Shown here: piece after piece, positions 10,778 to 21,593 of the stretch | Layout of the letters: every line of letters begins with the position of its first letter | Position numbering within the stretch: position 1 is the first letter of the stretch | Assembly: GCF_000283155.1 (NCBI RefSeq) | Contig: NW_004454178.1 | Span: 24,980,083-25,044,082, forward strand | Direction: 5' to 3' | DNA: 64,000 nt | From: Ceratotherium simum simum | Taxonomy: Eukaryota > Chordata > Mammalia > Perissodactyla > Rhinocerotidae | Notes under the pieces: model-generated | The model's database searches: none | The model's input: the letters and a program-made list of their open reading frames with translations, nothing else | What the model was told of the DNA's origin: nothing | Translations under genes and position numbers: made by a program

Positions 10778-10940
10778 CATTCTCCACACAGCAGCTGGGT
10801 GATCCTTTTAAACTATGTCAGATCATGTCACTTTGCTGATTAAAACTCTCCGATGGCCTCTCATGTGGCTCAGTAAAAGCCAAATTTTTCAGGCCTTACA
10901 AGACCCTAAATGATCTGGAGATTATCTCCACGTTTATAAA
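10778..10940 (+). repeat. L2 LINE 3' fragment
   Basis: CCATTCTCCACACAGCAGC, then GATCCTTTTAAACTATGTC, AGATCATGTCACTTTGCTG and TTAAAACTCTCCGATGGCC match the L2 3' region in order. Confidence 0.75.
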
Positions 10941-11134
10941 TAATATGCATATGCACTCTTTTTATTGATGTTTCAATTTTAGATACTATCTGTTGGCTCC
11001 CTGGTTTGGAGGATGAGGACTTGGTATTCGTGGGTCCAGCTCAGGCCCTCTCCCACTTGTCTCTCTCCTCATCTTTGCACCATAGTTATGTTGTAGTTTT
11101 AGGTTAAATAGATAGTCCCTGGTCAAACAACAGA

Positions 11135-11370
11135 CTGGTAAAGAGTGTGTGTGTGAGTCAGATTTCCTGGATTCAAATCCTGATTCTGCTACTTATTCCG
11201 TGACCTAGGGCAAGTTCCATAGCCACTTTGTGCCTCAGTTTCCCCATATGTAAGATGGGAAATTTCTAAGAGTATAGTTCTCACAGAGTACAGTTCTCTT
11301 GTGAGGGTAAACAAGACATTTCATGAAAAGACCTCAAAACAATGACTGACACAGAGTAAGTGCTAGTGGT
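11135..11370 (+). repeat. MIR SINE
   Basis: Nearly full length: TGGATTCAAATCCTGATTC, then GTGACCTAGGGCAAGTTCC, then TGCCTCAGTTTCCCCATATG, ending in ACTGACACAGAGTAAGTGCT. Confidence 0.8.
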
Positions 11371-11699
11371 GGGGATGTAACGTGGGAGTGTTAACTGCAG
11401 AGCCAAGGAGTGTCCTCTATGTCTTCTTTGCTTGCACAACTTTTTGCTTTTCCTGGAGTTAATTGTTTCTTTTTTTTCCCCCCAATTGCTCATCTTTCCA
11501 CATATCTATCATATCTAATTCTTCACAAACTTTTCAACCGCACCCCTCACAATACTATTTTCTATATGATTACACAAATCAGATAATCTCTTGATTCCAT
11601 TTTATTGCCTCCCGGAAATCTACCCCCTGGGGCCTCTGTCCCCTAGATCTAGTCTGCTCTGGGTCCCCCGGGATTTGCTGCAGCTGTCATTTCCTTTGC

Positions 11700-12000
11700 C
11701 ACCATTCTGAGAATTCCTTCTGTCACTTTTCTTTTGTTGTTGTCATTGGATCTCTATTTGCTGGATTCTATATCATCTTCTATCTTGGACTACTATCTCA
11801 TTTTGCTGGAACACATTCTTCAGTAGCTTTCTGAGAGAGAATGCCTTTTCATTCAGTCTGGAAATTTGTATCCTAAAATTCTGGGAACTTGTCTTGAAGT
11901 TTACGTGTCTGAAAATGTCTTTATTCTATCCTCATACTTCATTGACAGTTTGGCTGAGTATAGAGTTCTAGGTTAAAAATAATTTTCCAAAGAATGACAA
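11700..12000 (-). repeat. old L1 (L1M-type) fragment
   Basis: AT-rich text including GAAAATGTCTTTATTCTATCC, GGCTGAGTATAGAGTTCTAGG and similar strings resembles antisense L1M internal sequence (TCTTTATTTTGCC, GGATATAGAATTCTAGG). Its 51-base segment 11848-11898 recurs at 12487-12537. Confidence 0.5.
11848..11898. repeat. diverged 51-bp direct duplication, copy 1
   Basis: It matches 12487-12537 with about four mismatches over 51 bases (common core GGAAATTTGTATCCTAAAAT). The two copies are 639 bases apart. Confidence 0.85.
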
Positions 12001-12300
12001 AAATTTCTATGCATTCTTTGAAATGATTTCCACAATGTATTGTTAACTGAAAAAAGCAATGCGCAGAAAGTGAAAATAGCATACTGTCCCTTATGTGAGC
12101 AAGGCTGTAATTTGCCTGTATTTGCATAAAGTACCACTGGCAGAACACACAGTAAAAGGAGTGTGGGATGTAAGGGGAAGCAGATTTCTCAAGTATGACT
12201 TTGCATACTCTTTTGATGTTTGAACCATCTGATTGTATTACCTATTCAATAAAATAAACTAACAAATATCAAAAAAGTAAAATTAAAAACTATTGTCTAC
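12001..12300. other. A-rich segment between two L1-like blocks
   Basis: This block interrupts the L1-like sequence and ends in AT-rich text with AAAAAGTAAAATTAAAAAC, as a retroposed insertion would. Its family was not recognised. Confidence 0.35.
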
Positions 12301-12900
12301 CACAATTTTAAGGCTTTTTTTTTCCATTTTATTCTTGCTTTCCGGATTGCTTTGAGAATTTTGATGCCTCATATATTTTCAGTATCTTGTCTAATATCAG
12401 CTTTTACTCTCTAGAAGCTTGTAGAGTCTTCTGTTGATCCTCAGTGCTCTGGATTTTTTTTTTCCATTTATTGAGCATCCACTGGGTTCATTCAATCTGG
12501 AAATTTGTATCCTAAAATTCTGAGAAGTTGTCTCGAATTTTTTCCCTCCCATCACTTTCTCTATTCTTGTCTAGGAACTCCTGTTGTTGGGAATAACTTC
12601 CTTTTCCCTCTCATTTTCTGGTTTTTTGTCTCTTGGTGATACTTAATGGGAGATTACTCACCTTCATCTTCCACTCCATCTACTAAACTTATCTGTTCTG
12701 TACTTAATTTCTGAGAGTTTTTTGGTTGTTTTTCTTTGTTCCTTTTTTATAGCATCCTTTCTTGATTCACTAATGCAGTATCTTTTCTTATCATTCTGAG
12801 GATGTTCCTTTTAGTTTTTGGTTTTTTCCAGAACTTTTCTTTTATTCCTTGCATGATGGTCTGTTTCTTTTTGTGCTTTGTCTGTTTTGACCTCCGTCTT
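12301..12900 (-). repeat. old L1 (L1M-type) fragment, continued
   Basis: CTTTGAGAATTTTGATGCCTC, TAGAGTCTTCTGTTGATCC and GGAACTCCTGTTG follow the order of antisense L1M internal sequence. With 11700-12000 it probably formed one element. Confidence 0.5.
12487..12537. repeat. diverged 51-bp direct duplication, copy 2
   Basis: Partner of 11848-11898. Both lie in L1-like sequence. Confidence 0.85.
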
Positions 12901-13084
12901 TCATCATGGAGCCTTTCCCACGTGTGTGGTGATCCTTGGCCATTTATTCAGATGGGAGAATGAGGCACTAAAAGCTGTGAGAACAATTTGAGCAAAGGCC
13001 AGAAGGGGAGATGCCACAAGATGTGACCAGGACACCACCTGGTGTGCAATGGGGTGGCTGAAGTGTTGGCCTCAGACATTAAGT

Positions 13085-13160
13085 AGTTCCTTGGGGCACA
13101 GGCACACAGTCTGGGCCTGAACCCCAGTCCCCCTGTCTTCAAGGTCAGTGCCCTTGACCA
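13085..13160 (-). repeat. possible MIR SINE fragment
   Basis: GCACACAGTCTGGGCCTGAA, CCCCAGTCCCCCTGTCTTC and GGTCAGTGCCCTT resemble the reversed MIR head region. The match is weak. Confidence 0.35.
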
Positions 13161-13985
13161 TGGTGTCAGTGTTGGGAGGAAACGTTGCTTAATACTAACA
13201 AGCCAAACTTCTCTAATTTGGTACCTATCAGTGGAGTTTTATCTTGATTAAGGGGGCGGTAGGGATTGAGAAGAAAGCTGAAAATTAATTTGACACTTAT
13301 ACTAGAGAAAAATAATTAACCTCTAATGCCCATTCAGCCCAAACAAGAGAACTGGTCATTATGATTTTCTTTTACTGAGGGTGGAATAAATGTCAAATTA
13401 GGTGAGCAAAAGAGCTGAGTTATAAAAAAATAAGATTTTCATAGCTTCAGGCATCAAGTATAATTCGTTTGTTTGGAAAATTCTCTAAGATCTGAGATAC
13501 ACTTTCCGTAAAACAAATATAATATACCTGGAGACTTTAGGTAGGCAGAATGTGATACGGTCTTGGCAATGCGGAAACTCTCGGATCAGCAAGTATGTAA
13601 AAGCCAGAACTGTTCAGGGCCTCTGCTGGCAGATCGTGTTGCAGTGTTTCCACCCACTTCTTGGCTTGGGGGAGTGAGTGAAAAATCACACAGTGGTCAT
13701 GATAATATTTAAACATAAACAACCCAGGAGGTCGTTATTGTTCATTATGCTTTTAGTCTTTGTCACCTAAGTTTATCAATTTTTTCCACCCTTATCCTTG
13801 ATTTCTTTTATTTTTTACCTTCTTTTATGATAGCCCTTAGGCATATGAGAAAATGAGGACTTCTCCAGGTTGACACTCAGAGAGATGGCATTTCCATGTT
13901 GATTGAACAACTAATATGACTCCACCCTGGATGTCCTAAGAGATTGCTTTAAATTACCCCGGATATATTTTTAAATCATCCAGAG
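13161..13985. other. unassigned AT-rich intronic sequence
   Basis: No gene, repeat or low-complexity feature recognised. Confidence 0.4.
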
Positions 13986-14197
13986 CAGTGCTGGCTTGTG
14001 GGACTTTCTGCGATGATGGAAATGCTCTGTCTCTGTGCTGTGTGTTATGGTAGCCATCAGCTCTGTGTAGCTCCTGAGCACTTGAAATGTGGCTAGTGCA
14101 ACTGAGGAACTGCATTTTAAATATTATTTAATTTTAATTCATTTAAATTTGAATAGCCACCTATGACTAATGGCTACCATATTGGACAGCATAGCTT
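13986..14197 (+). mobile_element. non-autonomous hAT-type DNA transposon
   Basis: It begins CAGTGCTGG and ends ATTGGACAGCATAGC, and includes TGAGCACTTGAAATGTGGC, TAGTGCAACTGAGGAACTG and TTTAATTCATTTAAATTTGAA. These fit the widespread mammalian hAT MITE with CTGTCCAATA termini. It shares its termini with the element at 29233-29535. Confidence 0.7.
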
Positions 14198-14389
14198 TAG
14201 AGCAATGATTATTCTTTGTTGAAATATGCTGTAATAGAGGTATGTGCTAAAGGCAGAATAGTCATTGAGTCCCATGGGGCTGTATGTCACTCATGATCGG
14301 GCATAGAAGAGGAGTGAAATGACAATGCAGGTAGACAGGACTGATCTACCGCATGCGGGAACCGAGTCCAGCATGGGAAAAATGTGCAG

Positions 14390-14565
14390 GGTAGTGGAAG
14401 GAGCAGTCAGCCTTTTTAAGTTGTGTGACTGTAGGCAAGTTAACATATCTGAGTCTCCTTTCCTTTGTCTGTGGAAGAGGAATTATATTATCCGGGGTGG
14501 TTGTAGTAATGAGTTGTGCCTGGGAAATGCAGAGCAGGCTGCCTGGTGTCTGGTGGGTGCTGAAC
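14390..14565 (+). repeat. MIR SINE
   Basis: TTGTGTGACTGTAGGCAAGTT, then CTGAGTCTCCTTTCCTTTGTC, then GGTGGTTGTAGTAATGAG, ending GTGTCTGGTGGGTGCTGAA, in MIR order. Confidence 0.65.
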
Positions 14566-14772
14566 GGTGGCAGTTTTCTGCCTTCTGGTGGCTGTGTCTA
14601 GAAAGAGACAGCAGCGCTGCTCGACTGGCCAGGACGTGCCCAGGAATCATTGACCCAGTGGCTGGGGTGAAACGCATCCTCATAAGATGAGGGTTGAGAT
14701 GGGGGGGCACGGTGAGGGGAGAGAAAGGAGAGTGACCTATAGGAAAGATGTGAGAAAAATATAGGAAAGACA

Positions 14773-14967
14773 GGCCAGCCCCGGTGGCCTAGTGGTTAAG
14801 TTCGGTGCACTCCACTTCGGTGGCCCAAGTTTGGTTCCTGAGGGTGGACCTACACCTCTCGTCTGTCTGTGGCCGTGCTGTGGCAGCAGCTCACATACAA
14901 AAAGAGGAAGATTGGCAACAGATGTTAGCTCAGGGCGAATCTTCCTCAGCAAAAAAAAAAATAATAC
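14773..14967 (+). mobile_element. ERE2-type SINE (tRNA-derived, perissodactyl)
   Basis: GGCCAGCCCCGGTGGCCTAG opens a tRNA-like head with A- and B-box-like blocks. CAACAGATGTTAGCTCAGGG and an A-rich tail close it. A 10-base target-site duplication with one mismatch flanks it (AGGAAAGACA at 14763-14772, AAGAAAGACA at 14968-14977). It carries one copy of the 3' module. This is the ERE nearest the promoter, about 10 kb into the intron. Confidence 0.9.
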
Positions 14968-15498
14968 AAGAAAGACAATCTCCTGTGCGTGAGGGGGATA
15001 GAGACGGCCATCGGGACTGGTCAAATGAACTCAGGGTGACAGCACGATCCGCTGCTGCTTTAAATACACGAGTATCGTTGGTGTCAGAACCCTCTGGACT
15101 CTCCTATAGTTCAGAGCATGTGTGCAGTTGAGCACTGAGATGGAAAGGACCCTCTGTCTTCAATAGTATTTTTGCTTTTTGGTCTTGAATTTAAGAATCA
15201 ACCATAAGATGCCGTCAGATTTTTCGAGCTGCTTCCTTGTCAGGCAGCCAAGCCTTGGTGTCGTGCCTTTGGTTAGCTTCCTAGAGATAACGGGCCTCTT
15301 CACCCAGGCCTCGTCCCGCGCTGTGTATCTTTGGGCTTATCTGACCTCTCAGAAGCGACTGCATTACCTGCCTATTTTTAACCTGTGTCTGGAGCCAGCT
15401 CCAGAGCAAAACGGCCACACAAGTTTCAATGAGGTGGTGGCCACACGGTCTCCCAGCTCTTCATTTCAGTTTCTCAACTTTTCCCTCTTACTTTTATG

Positions 15499-15672
15499 CC
15501 GGGGTTTCTCTGCCGCGGCACCATTCACACTGGGCCGGATAATTCTCTGATGTGGGGGCTGTCCGGTACATTGTAGGATATTTAACAGTACCCCTGGCTT
15601 CAATCCAGTAGTGACAACCAAAAATGTCTCCAGACGTTGACAAATGCCCCCAAGGGACAGAACAGCCCCTAT
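15499..15672 (-). mobile_element. MER20 hAT-Charlie DNA transposon
   Basis: GGGTTTCTCTGCCGCGGCACC, GGGCCGGATAATTCTCTG, GTACATTGTAGGATATTTA and AACCAAAAATGTCTCCAGAC match the reverse of MER20 in order. The far terminus is eroded. MER20 copies have been reported to act as hormone-responsive enhancers in some placental mammals. Confidence 0.85.
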
Positions 15673-17403
15673 GCCAGGTCTGTACCTTGAGCTTTGAACC
15701 GCTGGCCTCAGCTGCAGAAACCTGGATCCTTTACTCTCGGCTCTTAACCGTGCACATGGCTGCGCTCCAGGAGGGCAAAAAGTGTGAGCTGACCAACTCA
15801 CGTTCTCCTTGGAGTTTCTCCGTTCAAATCTCCTAGGAATTAGGAGGGGCCCGCATGCCCTGGAAAGCCGTGGTGGAGCAGTGTTAGGAATAGCCGTGTG
15901 GACTCAGGAAGCTGGGACAGCAGCTGCAAATTTGATTACATTTTGCTGTGTTCCAGCGGGTGCTCGAGTTGATGGCAGGTGGGAGACATAACGGGGGGAC
16001 GGAATGAACCTTGAATTGCAAGTACAACAGTAACTTCTTGCTGCCTCTGTAGAAGATAGGTGGTCCCGAAGGTGGGGCTGGTGAGAGGTGGTCTTTTGAG
16101 TGGCATCCTACAGGGCCGAGTGGCTCCTTTCTGCTTGTGGGAGATGCCCTCTTTCTGCTGATCTTGGGTGTGCTCGAAGCAAGCCTGGTCCGTGTCAGGC
16201 CTCACTCAGTTGGGCCACAGAGCAGTGAGGCAGGAAATCCGTCTGTGCTGGGTGTAGCCGAGGCTTGTCTTTGTCTCCAGGAAGAGGCCCAGGCCGGATG
16301 GCTCAGGTATGCTTCAGGAATAGCGGGGCCAACCAGTGGTGTTCAGGAAGCTGCTGCTGTGAGAGCTACTGAGAGCCGGCTCTGCCCAGGGGTCAGGTGG
16401 CAGCAAGGTTGGCATTCCGAGCCGGTCAAGTCCACACACTGCCCACAGGCTGTGCCTGGTGCCTGCCGGCTTCACGCTGGGGAGTCAGCAAGAGACTGAG
16501 GAGGGAGAAGATGCTGCTGGGCGCTGCCTGGGCATGGAGATAGGTGCTTCCGCCTGCCACCTCGCCATCCTCTGGTAACCCTGAGGGAGGCATTTCCATA
16601 GGGGCGCCCACCGCCTGGGAGAAAGGGAGCAGCCTGGGAGAAGCATCAGGCCAGTAAGTGGTCAGGTCCAGGCTGATGCCTCTGTCCGACTTGAAGGCCC
16701 CCAGACGGCAGGGGGCCCAAGCTGCCGCATCAGTAAGAGCCTGGAGGCCTCCGTGGCCAGGCATGACGCAAGCGTACCTGCCTGCATCACCTGCTCACTC
16801 AGGTGTGCTGCGGGAGGACGGACAGGGAAGACCCCCCCACTTCAGCCTCACTAGTGGGGGTGGTGCTGGAGGCCTGTTAATACTCCAGAGCCCAGGGAAG
16901 CCCCCTAGATCAGAAGGGGGCTGGATGTTGGACAACAAAAAGACCCTTTTACAGCAGAATCATCCCCATGTCTCCTAGAAGGCGCGTTGCTTTTGTCATT
17001 CATGGCTGAACTCTTCCAGTAGATCACCAGACAGTGGTCCTGGGCAGGGTGCCCTACTGCAGGCCTGGGTATTGGCTGCTCTCAGCAGGACACTTCCCTT
17101 TCCTTACGGCTTGCCTGTTCTTTAGAAAGTGGTGTGCAGCCTCCTTCTCTCCATTCTCCAGTTCCCAGTGAGAGAACGTGAGAATCAGCGGCAGCCGGAT
17201 GGCTCACCCTTCCTCCGCCCGGGGCCTTGACTCTCTGATTCCCTGGCCCCGAAGGCGTGTGAGTCACTCCTCAGCCTGCAGGGAGGGGACGGGAAGGGAC
17301 TATTAACCACATTAATGTTCTGTGTTCTGTCATATTCTCCTCCATGGTTTAGACATCTGGCTTCCGTTTTTATGTATAATTTGCAAAGAAAAATGCACAC
17401 ACA
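15673..17403. other. unassigned intronic sequence
   Basis: About 1.7 kb of moderately GC-rich sequence with no recognised repeat or gene. The many short reading frames have no recognised homologue. Confidence 0.4.
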
Positions 17404-17640
17404 GGGGCCGGCGGGGCAGCGTTGTGGTTAAGTTCGCGCGCTCCAATTCAGTGGCCCGGGGTTCGCAGGTTCAGATCCTGCGACACTCACCGCTCATCAA
17501 GCCATGCTATGGTGGCGTCCATATAAAGTAGAGGAAGATGGGCATGAATGTTAGCCCAGGGCCAATCTTCCTCAGCAAAAAGAGGAGAATTGGCAACAGA
17601 TGTTAGCTCAGGGCTAATTCTCCTCACCAAAAAAAGAAAA
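17404..17640 (+). mobile_element. ERE-type SINE with doubled 3' module
   Basis: GGGGCCGGCGGGGCAGCG starts the tRNA-like head. Two tandem copies of the ATGTTAGC(C/T)CAGGGC module precede the A-rich end. A 9-10-base target-site duplication (CACACACAG, 17395-17403 and 17642-17650) flanks it, although a CA-rich target weakens that evidence. Confidence 0.9.
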
Positions 17641-17752
17641 ACACACACAGAATATCCCTCTCCTTAATTGAAAATTCAGCTTTAGGATTCCTTTTGGTTT
17701 AATAAATCTTTTACTTTGATTTTTGTTTTTGTGAATCGTGTCAGTTTTAATA

Positions 17753-17960
17753 TACAGTTGCTTAACGACGGGGACACGTTCTGAGACCTGGGTCACTGGG
17801 TGATTTCATTGTTGTGTGAACAGCATAGAGTGTACTTACACAAACCTAGATGGTACAGCCCACTACACACCTAGGCTACGTGGCACTGATCTCATGGGAC
17901 CACTGTCGTCTGTGTGGTCCATCATTGACTGAAACGTCATTGTGCAGCACAAGATTGTAC
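17753..17960 (+). mobile_element. Tigger-type (TcMar) non-autonomous DNA transposon
   Basis: TACAGTTGCTTAACGACGGGG at the left, TGTACTTACACAAACCTAGAT in the middle and TCATTGACTGAAACGTCATTG at the right match an internally deleted Tigger element with TA-flanked termini. The ends carry recognisable inverted terminal sequence. Confidence 0.8.
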
Positions 17961-18168
17961 GTTTTCTTTCCTAAACATCTTTTCCAACTTTCCCTAAATA
18001 GAACATGGCAGTTAAATTATACTGAATATGGGATACAGTGGGAGGATTGCCTTGCAGTTTAGTAGGTTGTATTCTGTACTATCCAATTGCTTGCTTTTTA
18101 AATATGATTTAATATAGACGTTGTAAGAGGTAAAAAGCGTAACATATAATATACACCATATATTGTAT

Positions 18169-18569
18169 TTGTTGTTGGTGCTGTTGAGTCTATGCCAACT
18201 CCTAGGGACCCTGTGGACAGACCCTGCCCAGTCTTTTTGTGCCATCCTCTCACCTTCCGGCACTGTATCAGACAATGCTCTGCTGCTATTCATAGGGTTT
18301 TCATGGCCAATGTTTTGGAAAGTGGGCAGCCAGGTCCTTCCTCCTGGTCTATCTTAGTCTGGAAGCTCTGCTGAGACCTGTCCTCCACGGGTGACCCAGC
18401 TGGTATTTGAAATCCCAGTGGCATAGCTTTCAGCATCACCGCCACACGCAGCCGCCACAGTGTGACAACCAGCAGATGGGTGGTGTGGTTCCCTGACCAG
18501 AAACGAACCCAGGGCACAGTAGTGAAAGTGCCGAATCTTAACCACTAGACCACCAGGGCTGACTACATT
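18169..18569 (-). mobile_element. tRNA-Glu-headed SINE with RTE-type 3' tail
   Basis: Read on the - strand, it starts CCCTGGTGGTCTAGTGGTTA, the 5' half of tRNA-Glu, with a B-box-like block before GGTCAGGGAA. A body of about 300 bases follows and ends GACTCAACAGCACCAACAACAA, an RTE/BovB-type tail. On that strand the last part reads like the C-terminus of an RTE ORF2 (a QKDWAGSVHRVPRSWHRL segment, compared with the DREAWRAAVHGVTKSRTRL-type end of BovB). A perfect 10-base target-site duplication TATATTGTAT flanks it (18159-18168 and 18570-18579). Known: such SINEs depend on RTE enzymes. Inference: this copy is a chimera of a tRNA-Glu head and an RTE 3' end. The family name is uncertain. Confidence 0.85.
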
Positions 18570-18767
18570 TATATTGTATAATTACAATTAATTCTGTTTA
18601 TACAGTTTTTTATCCGGCTTTTTAAAATTTTGAATCGTGTAGGATAAGGGTACACCTGGCCCTTTAGAGACATCATCGGCATCATTTCAGGTGCGGTCAT
18701 GCTCCTTTTCTTAGGCCCTTGCATGTTCACTGAGAGATGACTCATTTCTTCAGTGGAGATGTAAGTG

Positions 18768-18885
18768 GGCCCAGCTCTGCCGCTAACTGGATCGGGGGTG
18801 AGGCCCCTTCACTGTCTGGAAGCTTCAATTCCTCGTCTGTAGCATGAAGACATAGCAATTGGGAGGACACGTGAGATGACGACTG
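18768..18885 (+). repeat. MIR SINE fragment
   Basis: CCAGCTCTGCCGCTAACTGG, CTTCAATTCCTCGTCTGTAG and GAAGACATAGCAAT follow MIR core order. Confidence 0.5.
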
Positions 18886-19689
18886 TCAGTTGCTGAGATC
18901 TGGGCCTCCCAGGTGAGTGCCCAGTTCCCTCCAGCCTCACCTTGCCAGCTCTCCCTCCTCCCGGAGGTCACTTCCTTGGGGAAGCTCACTGCCTGCCCAT
19001 CTCCCACCCCAGGTCTGAGATGTGCATCCTTCCTGAGTGTTCCCAGCTCCTCCCTTCACACTTATTGGCTGGGTTGCTATTCTCTTCATTGGTTCTCTTC
19101 TCTCTATTGGACCGTGTGTGTCCTCTGGGGGCTGTGCCCGGCCATATTGCTAAGGGACCCCGTACCTGGCACGCAGGAGTCACTCAAGAACCACCTGGTG
19201 AATGGATGCTGGTTGAGGCATAAATGGGAATTCCTCTGCAGTTTAGTGGTGACTAATGTCTTCGTATGAATATGAAAACCTTTGAATGTGGCATTTTTCT
19301 TCCAAGTGGTTTAAACTACCTTTGTCAAAATTCATGCATGACTTATATGGAGTGGGTTTCATTGATAACTCCTTCTAAATCCTGACAACCTCATCAGTTA
19401 TCAGAATAGATCAGGAAATAGAATTGTTCTGTCCTCGTATTGATAACTTCATCAGAATTGATCAGCAAGAGGCCAGCACCACCCAGAAACCACACTTGTC
19501 CCCAGATGTCACACTGAACTCTGCCACCGGGCCAAGTCTGCGTTAGTTACTTTGAGTTTCTCTTGGCATGATATGAAGCTTTTAGTATGGTGGATGGCAT
19601 TATGGGAAATGGTGAGACCAGGAACATAAAATTTCCTCCTAATTCCCATGATTAGAGATATTTTGCATACTCTTAAGAAAAGCTTTAGG
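18886..19689. other. mostly unassigned intronic sequence
   Basis: A short L2-like 3' end may lie at about 19105-19210 (ACCTGGCACGCAGGAGTCACTC). Otherwise nothing was recognised. Confidence 0.35.
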
Positions 19690-19885
19690 AGACCTAGGGA
19701 GAAAATGCAGCACAGAGAGTCTGAGTCAGAAGACCTGGGTCTGAGGCCCAGTGTCACCATTTACTGGCCATCTCAGACAAGCCACATGGCCTGTCTGAGC
19801 CTGTGTTCCACTGTAAAGTGGAGGTGATAATGCGTGGCTGTGAGGACTAGATGGGGGGTACAAACAGGATGCTCAGGACCGGGAG
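19690..19885 (+). repeat. MIR SINE
   Basis: GAGTCAGAAGACCTGGGTCTG, CACCATTTACTGGCCATC, GTCTGAGCCTGTGTTCCAC, GTGAGGACTAGATGG follow the MIR order closely. Confidence 0.75.
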
Positions 19886-20046
19886 CTCCTGCCGTTCGTC
19901 AGAGCATCCAGATCTCCTCACACACACCCTCTGAAACCAAGTGGAGGATTGTTCTGGCCACAGACCATGTGTGTGCAGTGGCCACCTGCCTGTCCCCACA
20001 TTGAAAGAGATCTGGACCAAGAGACAGAGGCCTGGATCCTGCCCTC

Positions 20047-20229
20047 AGCTCCAGGCTCTTCTCCAGACTCCAGCTCCAGGCTCTAGGCTCCAGGTTCTGG
20101 CTCTAGTCTCCAGGCTCTAGGCCCCAGGCTCCAGCTCCAGGCTGTGGCTGCAGCTCCAGGCTCCAGGCTCCTGCTCCGGGTTCTGGCTCCAGGTTCCAGC
20201 TCCAGGCTCTACTCCAGGCTCCAGGCTGC
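20047..20229. repeat. minisatellite, CTCCAGG(CT)-type units
   Basis: About 180 bases of degenerate CTCCAGGCT, CTCCAGCT and GGCTCTAGG units in tandem, with an irregular higher-order arrangement. All units are on the same strand. It is probably length-variable. Confidence 0.9.
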
Positions 20230-20284
20230 CTCACGGGGAAGTGGGGAGGGGGAGGGGAGAGTGTGCTGAGGGACAAGGCCCACT

Positions 20285-20440
20285 CAGCTTTGGCCTCCTT
20301 AGCTATAAGGATGGATAATGCCTACCCACTTGCCTCACAGAGTTCACGTGAAGCCCAAATGAGAAAACATTTAAGATAATGCACACAAACCCTAAAGGGC
20401 TTTGCAAATGTAAGATGGTGGTGGTATTATTGTCAGAAAA
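20285..20440 (+). repeat. MIR SINE 3' portion
   Basis: ATAAGGATGGATAATGCC, TTGCCTCACAGAGTTCACG and CTTTGCAAATGTAAGATGGTG match the MIR 3' half (and the MIR-type tail with TGGTATTATT). Confidence 0.65.
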
Positions 20441-20456
20441 GTTTGAAATAAATTCT

Positions 20457-20696
20457 CTTTTTTTGTGAGGAAGATCGGCCCTGAGCTAACATCTGCCAAT
20501 CCTCCTCTTTTTTTGCTGAGGAAGACTGACCCTGGGCTAACATCCGTGCCCATCTTCCTCTACTTTATATGGGACGCCGCCACAGCATGGCTCTACAAGC
20601 AGTGCGTTGGTGCGCGCCCGGGATCCGGGCCGGCGAACCCCAGGCCGCCGCAGCGGAGTGCACGCACTTAACTGCTTGTGCCACCGGGCCGGCTCC
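20457..20696 (-). mobile_element. ERE-type SINE with doubled 3' module
   Basis: On the - strand it starts GAGCCGGCCCGGTGGCACAAG and contains the tRNA-like head, then two copies of the GGATGTTAGC module. A perfect 13-base target-site duplication TGAAATAAATTCT flanks it (20444-20456 and 20697-20709). CpGs are largely retained in the head, consistent with a fairly young insertion. Confidence 0.95.
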
Positions 20697-21593
20697 TGAA
20701 ATAAATTCTTAACACCTAGATGTTCCAGGCTGGTTTGTAGCTGCTTCTGAACTTGGGTCGGTGTGCTCATTGGCCCCAACAGTCATGAGTTTTTCTTTAC
20801 ACAGGGCACTCGCTGTGTCTTTTTTGATGATGATGTTACTTTCTTCTAAAATTGGAGGAGGAAGCAGGTGCAAGGCTGGTGTGTCCCTAGGAAAGGTGGG
20901 AGGTAGAGGTGTGGAGAGACGGTTCAAGAACCATGGCCCAGATGTTACCCACACGTGTGTCTTCTCTGGCCTTTAAGGCCCCTGATCCTTTCAGGTCCAC
21001 ATGGAGGCGGGGAAGAAATGGACTAGAGTCACCATCACCATGACAACCACAGATCCCCGCCAGCCCAGGCTTGGTGGGGAGGGGGCTCAGGGGTCAGCAA
21101 GGCCCCCAGTTTTCTCCAGTCTTCACTGACATCTTCTTATGTCTCAGATTGCCTACAGTCTGATCCTGTGTGTGGTCTGCACAACACAGGAAAGCAATAA
21201 GTGTGGTAAGACCTCATCTCATACATGAGAGCAGCTTCTATTCTTTGCACATGGAGGGTCCTGTCACTTACAAAAGGGTGTCATTGAATCAAGCCTTTTC
21301 TCAAGGGCAAAGGAAGGCTCCGGACTCCTCAACCTTTATTTGGACTTTGCAGTGATGGCGTCTCTTTGGCTCTGTGCCTTCTCTTACATTTTGCAGATGT
21401 TAACTGTACAGCAAAGACCACTGGTCCCTCACGGGGTGGAATCAGGTCAGCCTGTCACCTACATGGTTCTAGTCCCTCAGATGGGGAAGTTCACAACAGT
21501 TTCTCTGAAATAGCAGCTATTCAGTTGCTCAAACCAGCTTTGAGAAAACAAACACGTTGGGTTGGAATTGAGGGCGCTAATTTTACCGCAGAT

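Noticed and set aside
14773..14840. tRNA gene prediction from ERE heads
   Set aside because: The A- and B-box-like blocks belong to SINE heads with a target-site duplication and A-rich tail, and the cloverleaf is degenerate. The same holds for the other ERE copies.
18012..18517. Open frames on the - strand resembling the end of an RTE protein
   Set aside because: They belong to the SINE at 18169-18569 and are a short broken relic, not a gene.
18495..18569. tRNA-Glu gene
   Set aside because: The head matches tRNA-Glu but has several changes, is fused to a SINE body and is bounded by a target-site duplication.
20047..20229. CRISPR-like array
   Set aside because: Units are short, degenerate and without unique spacers. 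It is a minisatellite in mammalian DNA.
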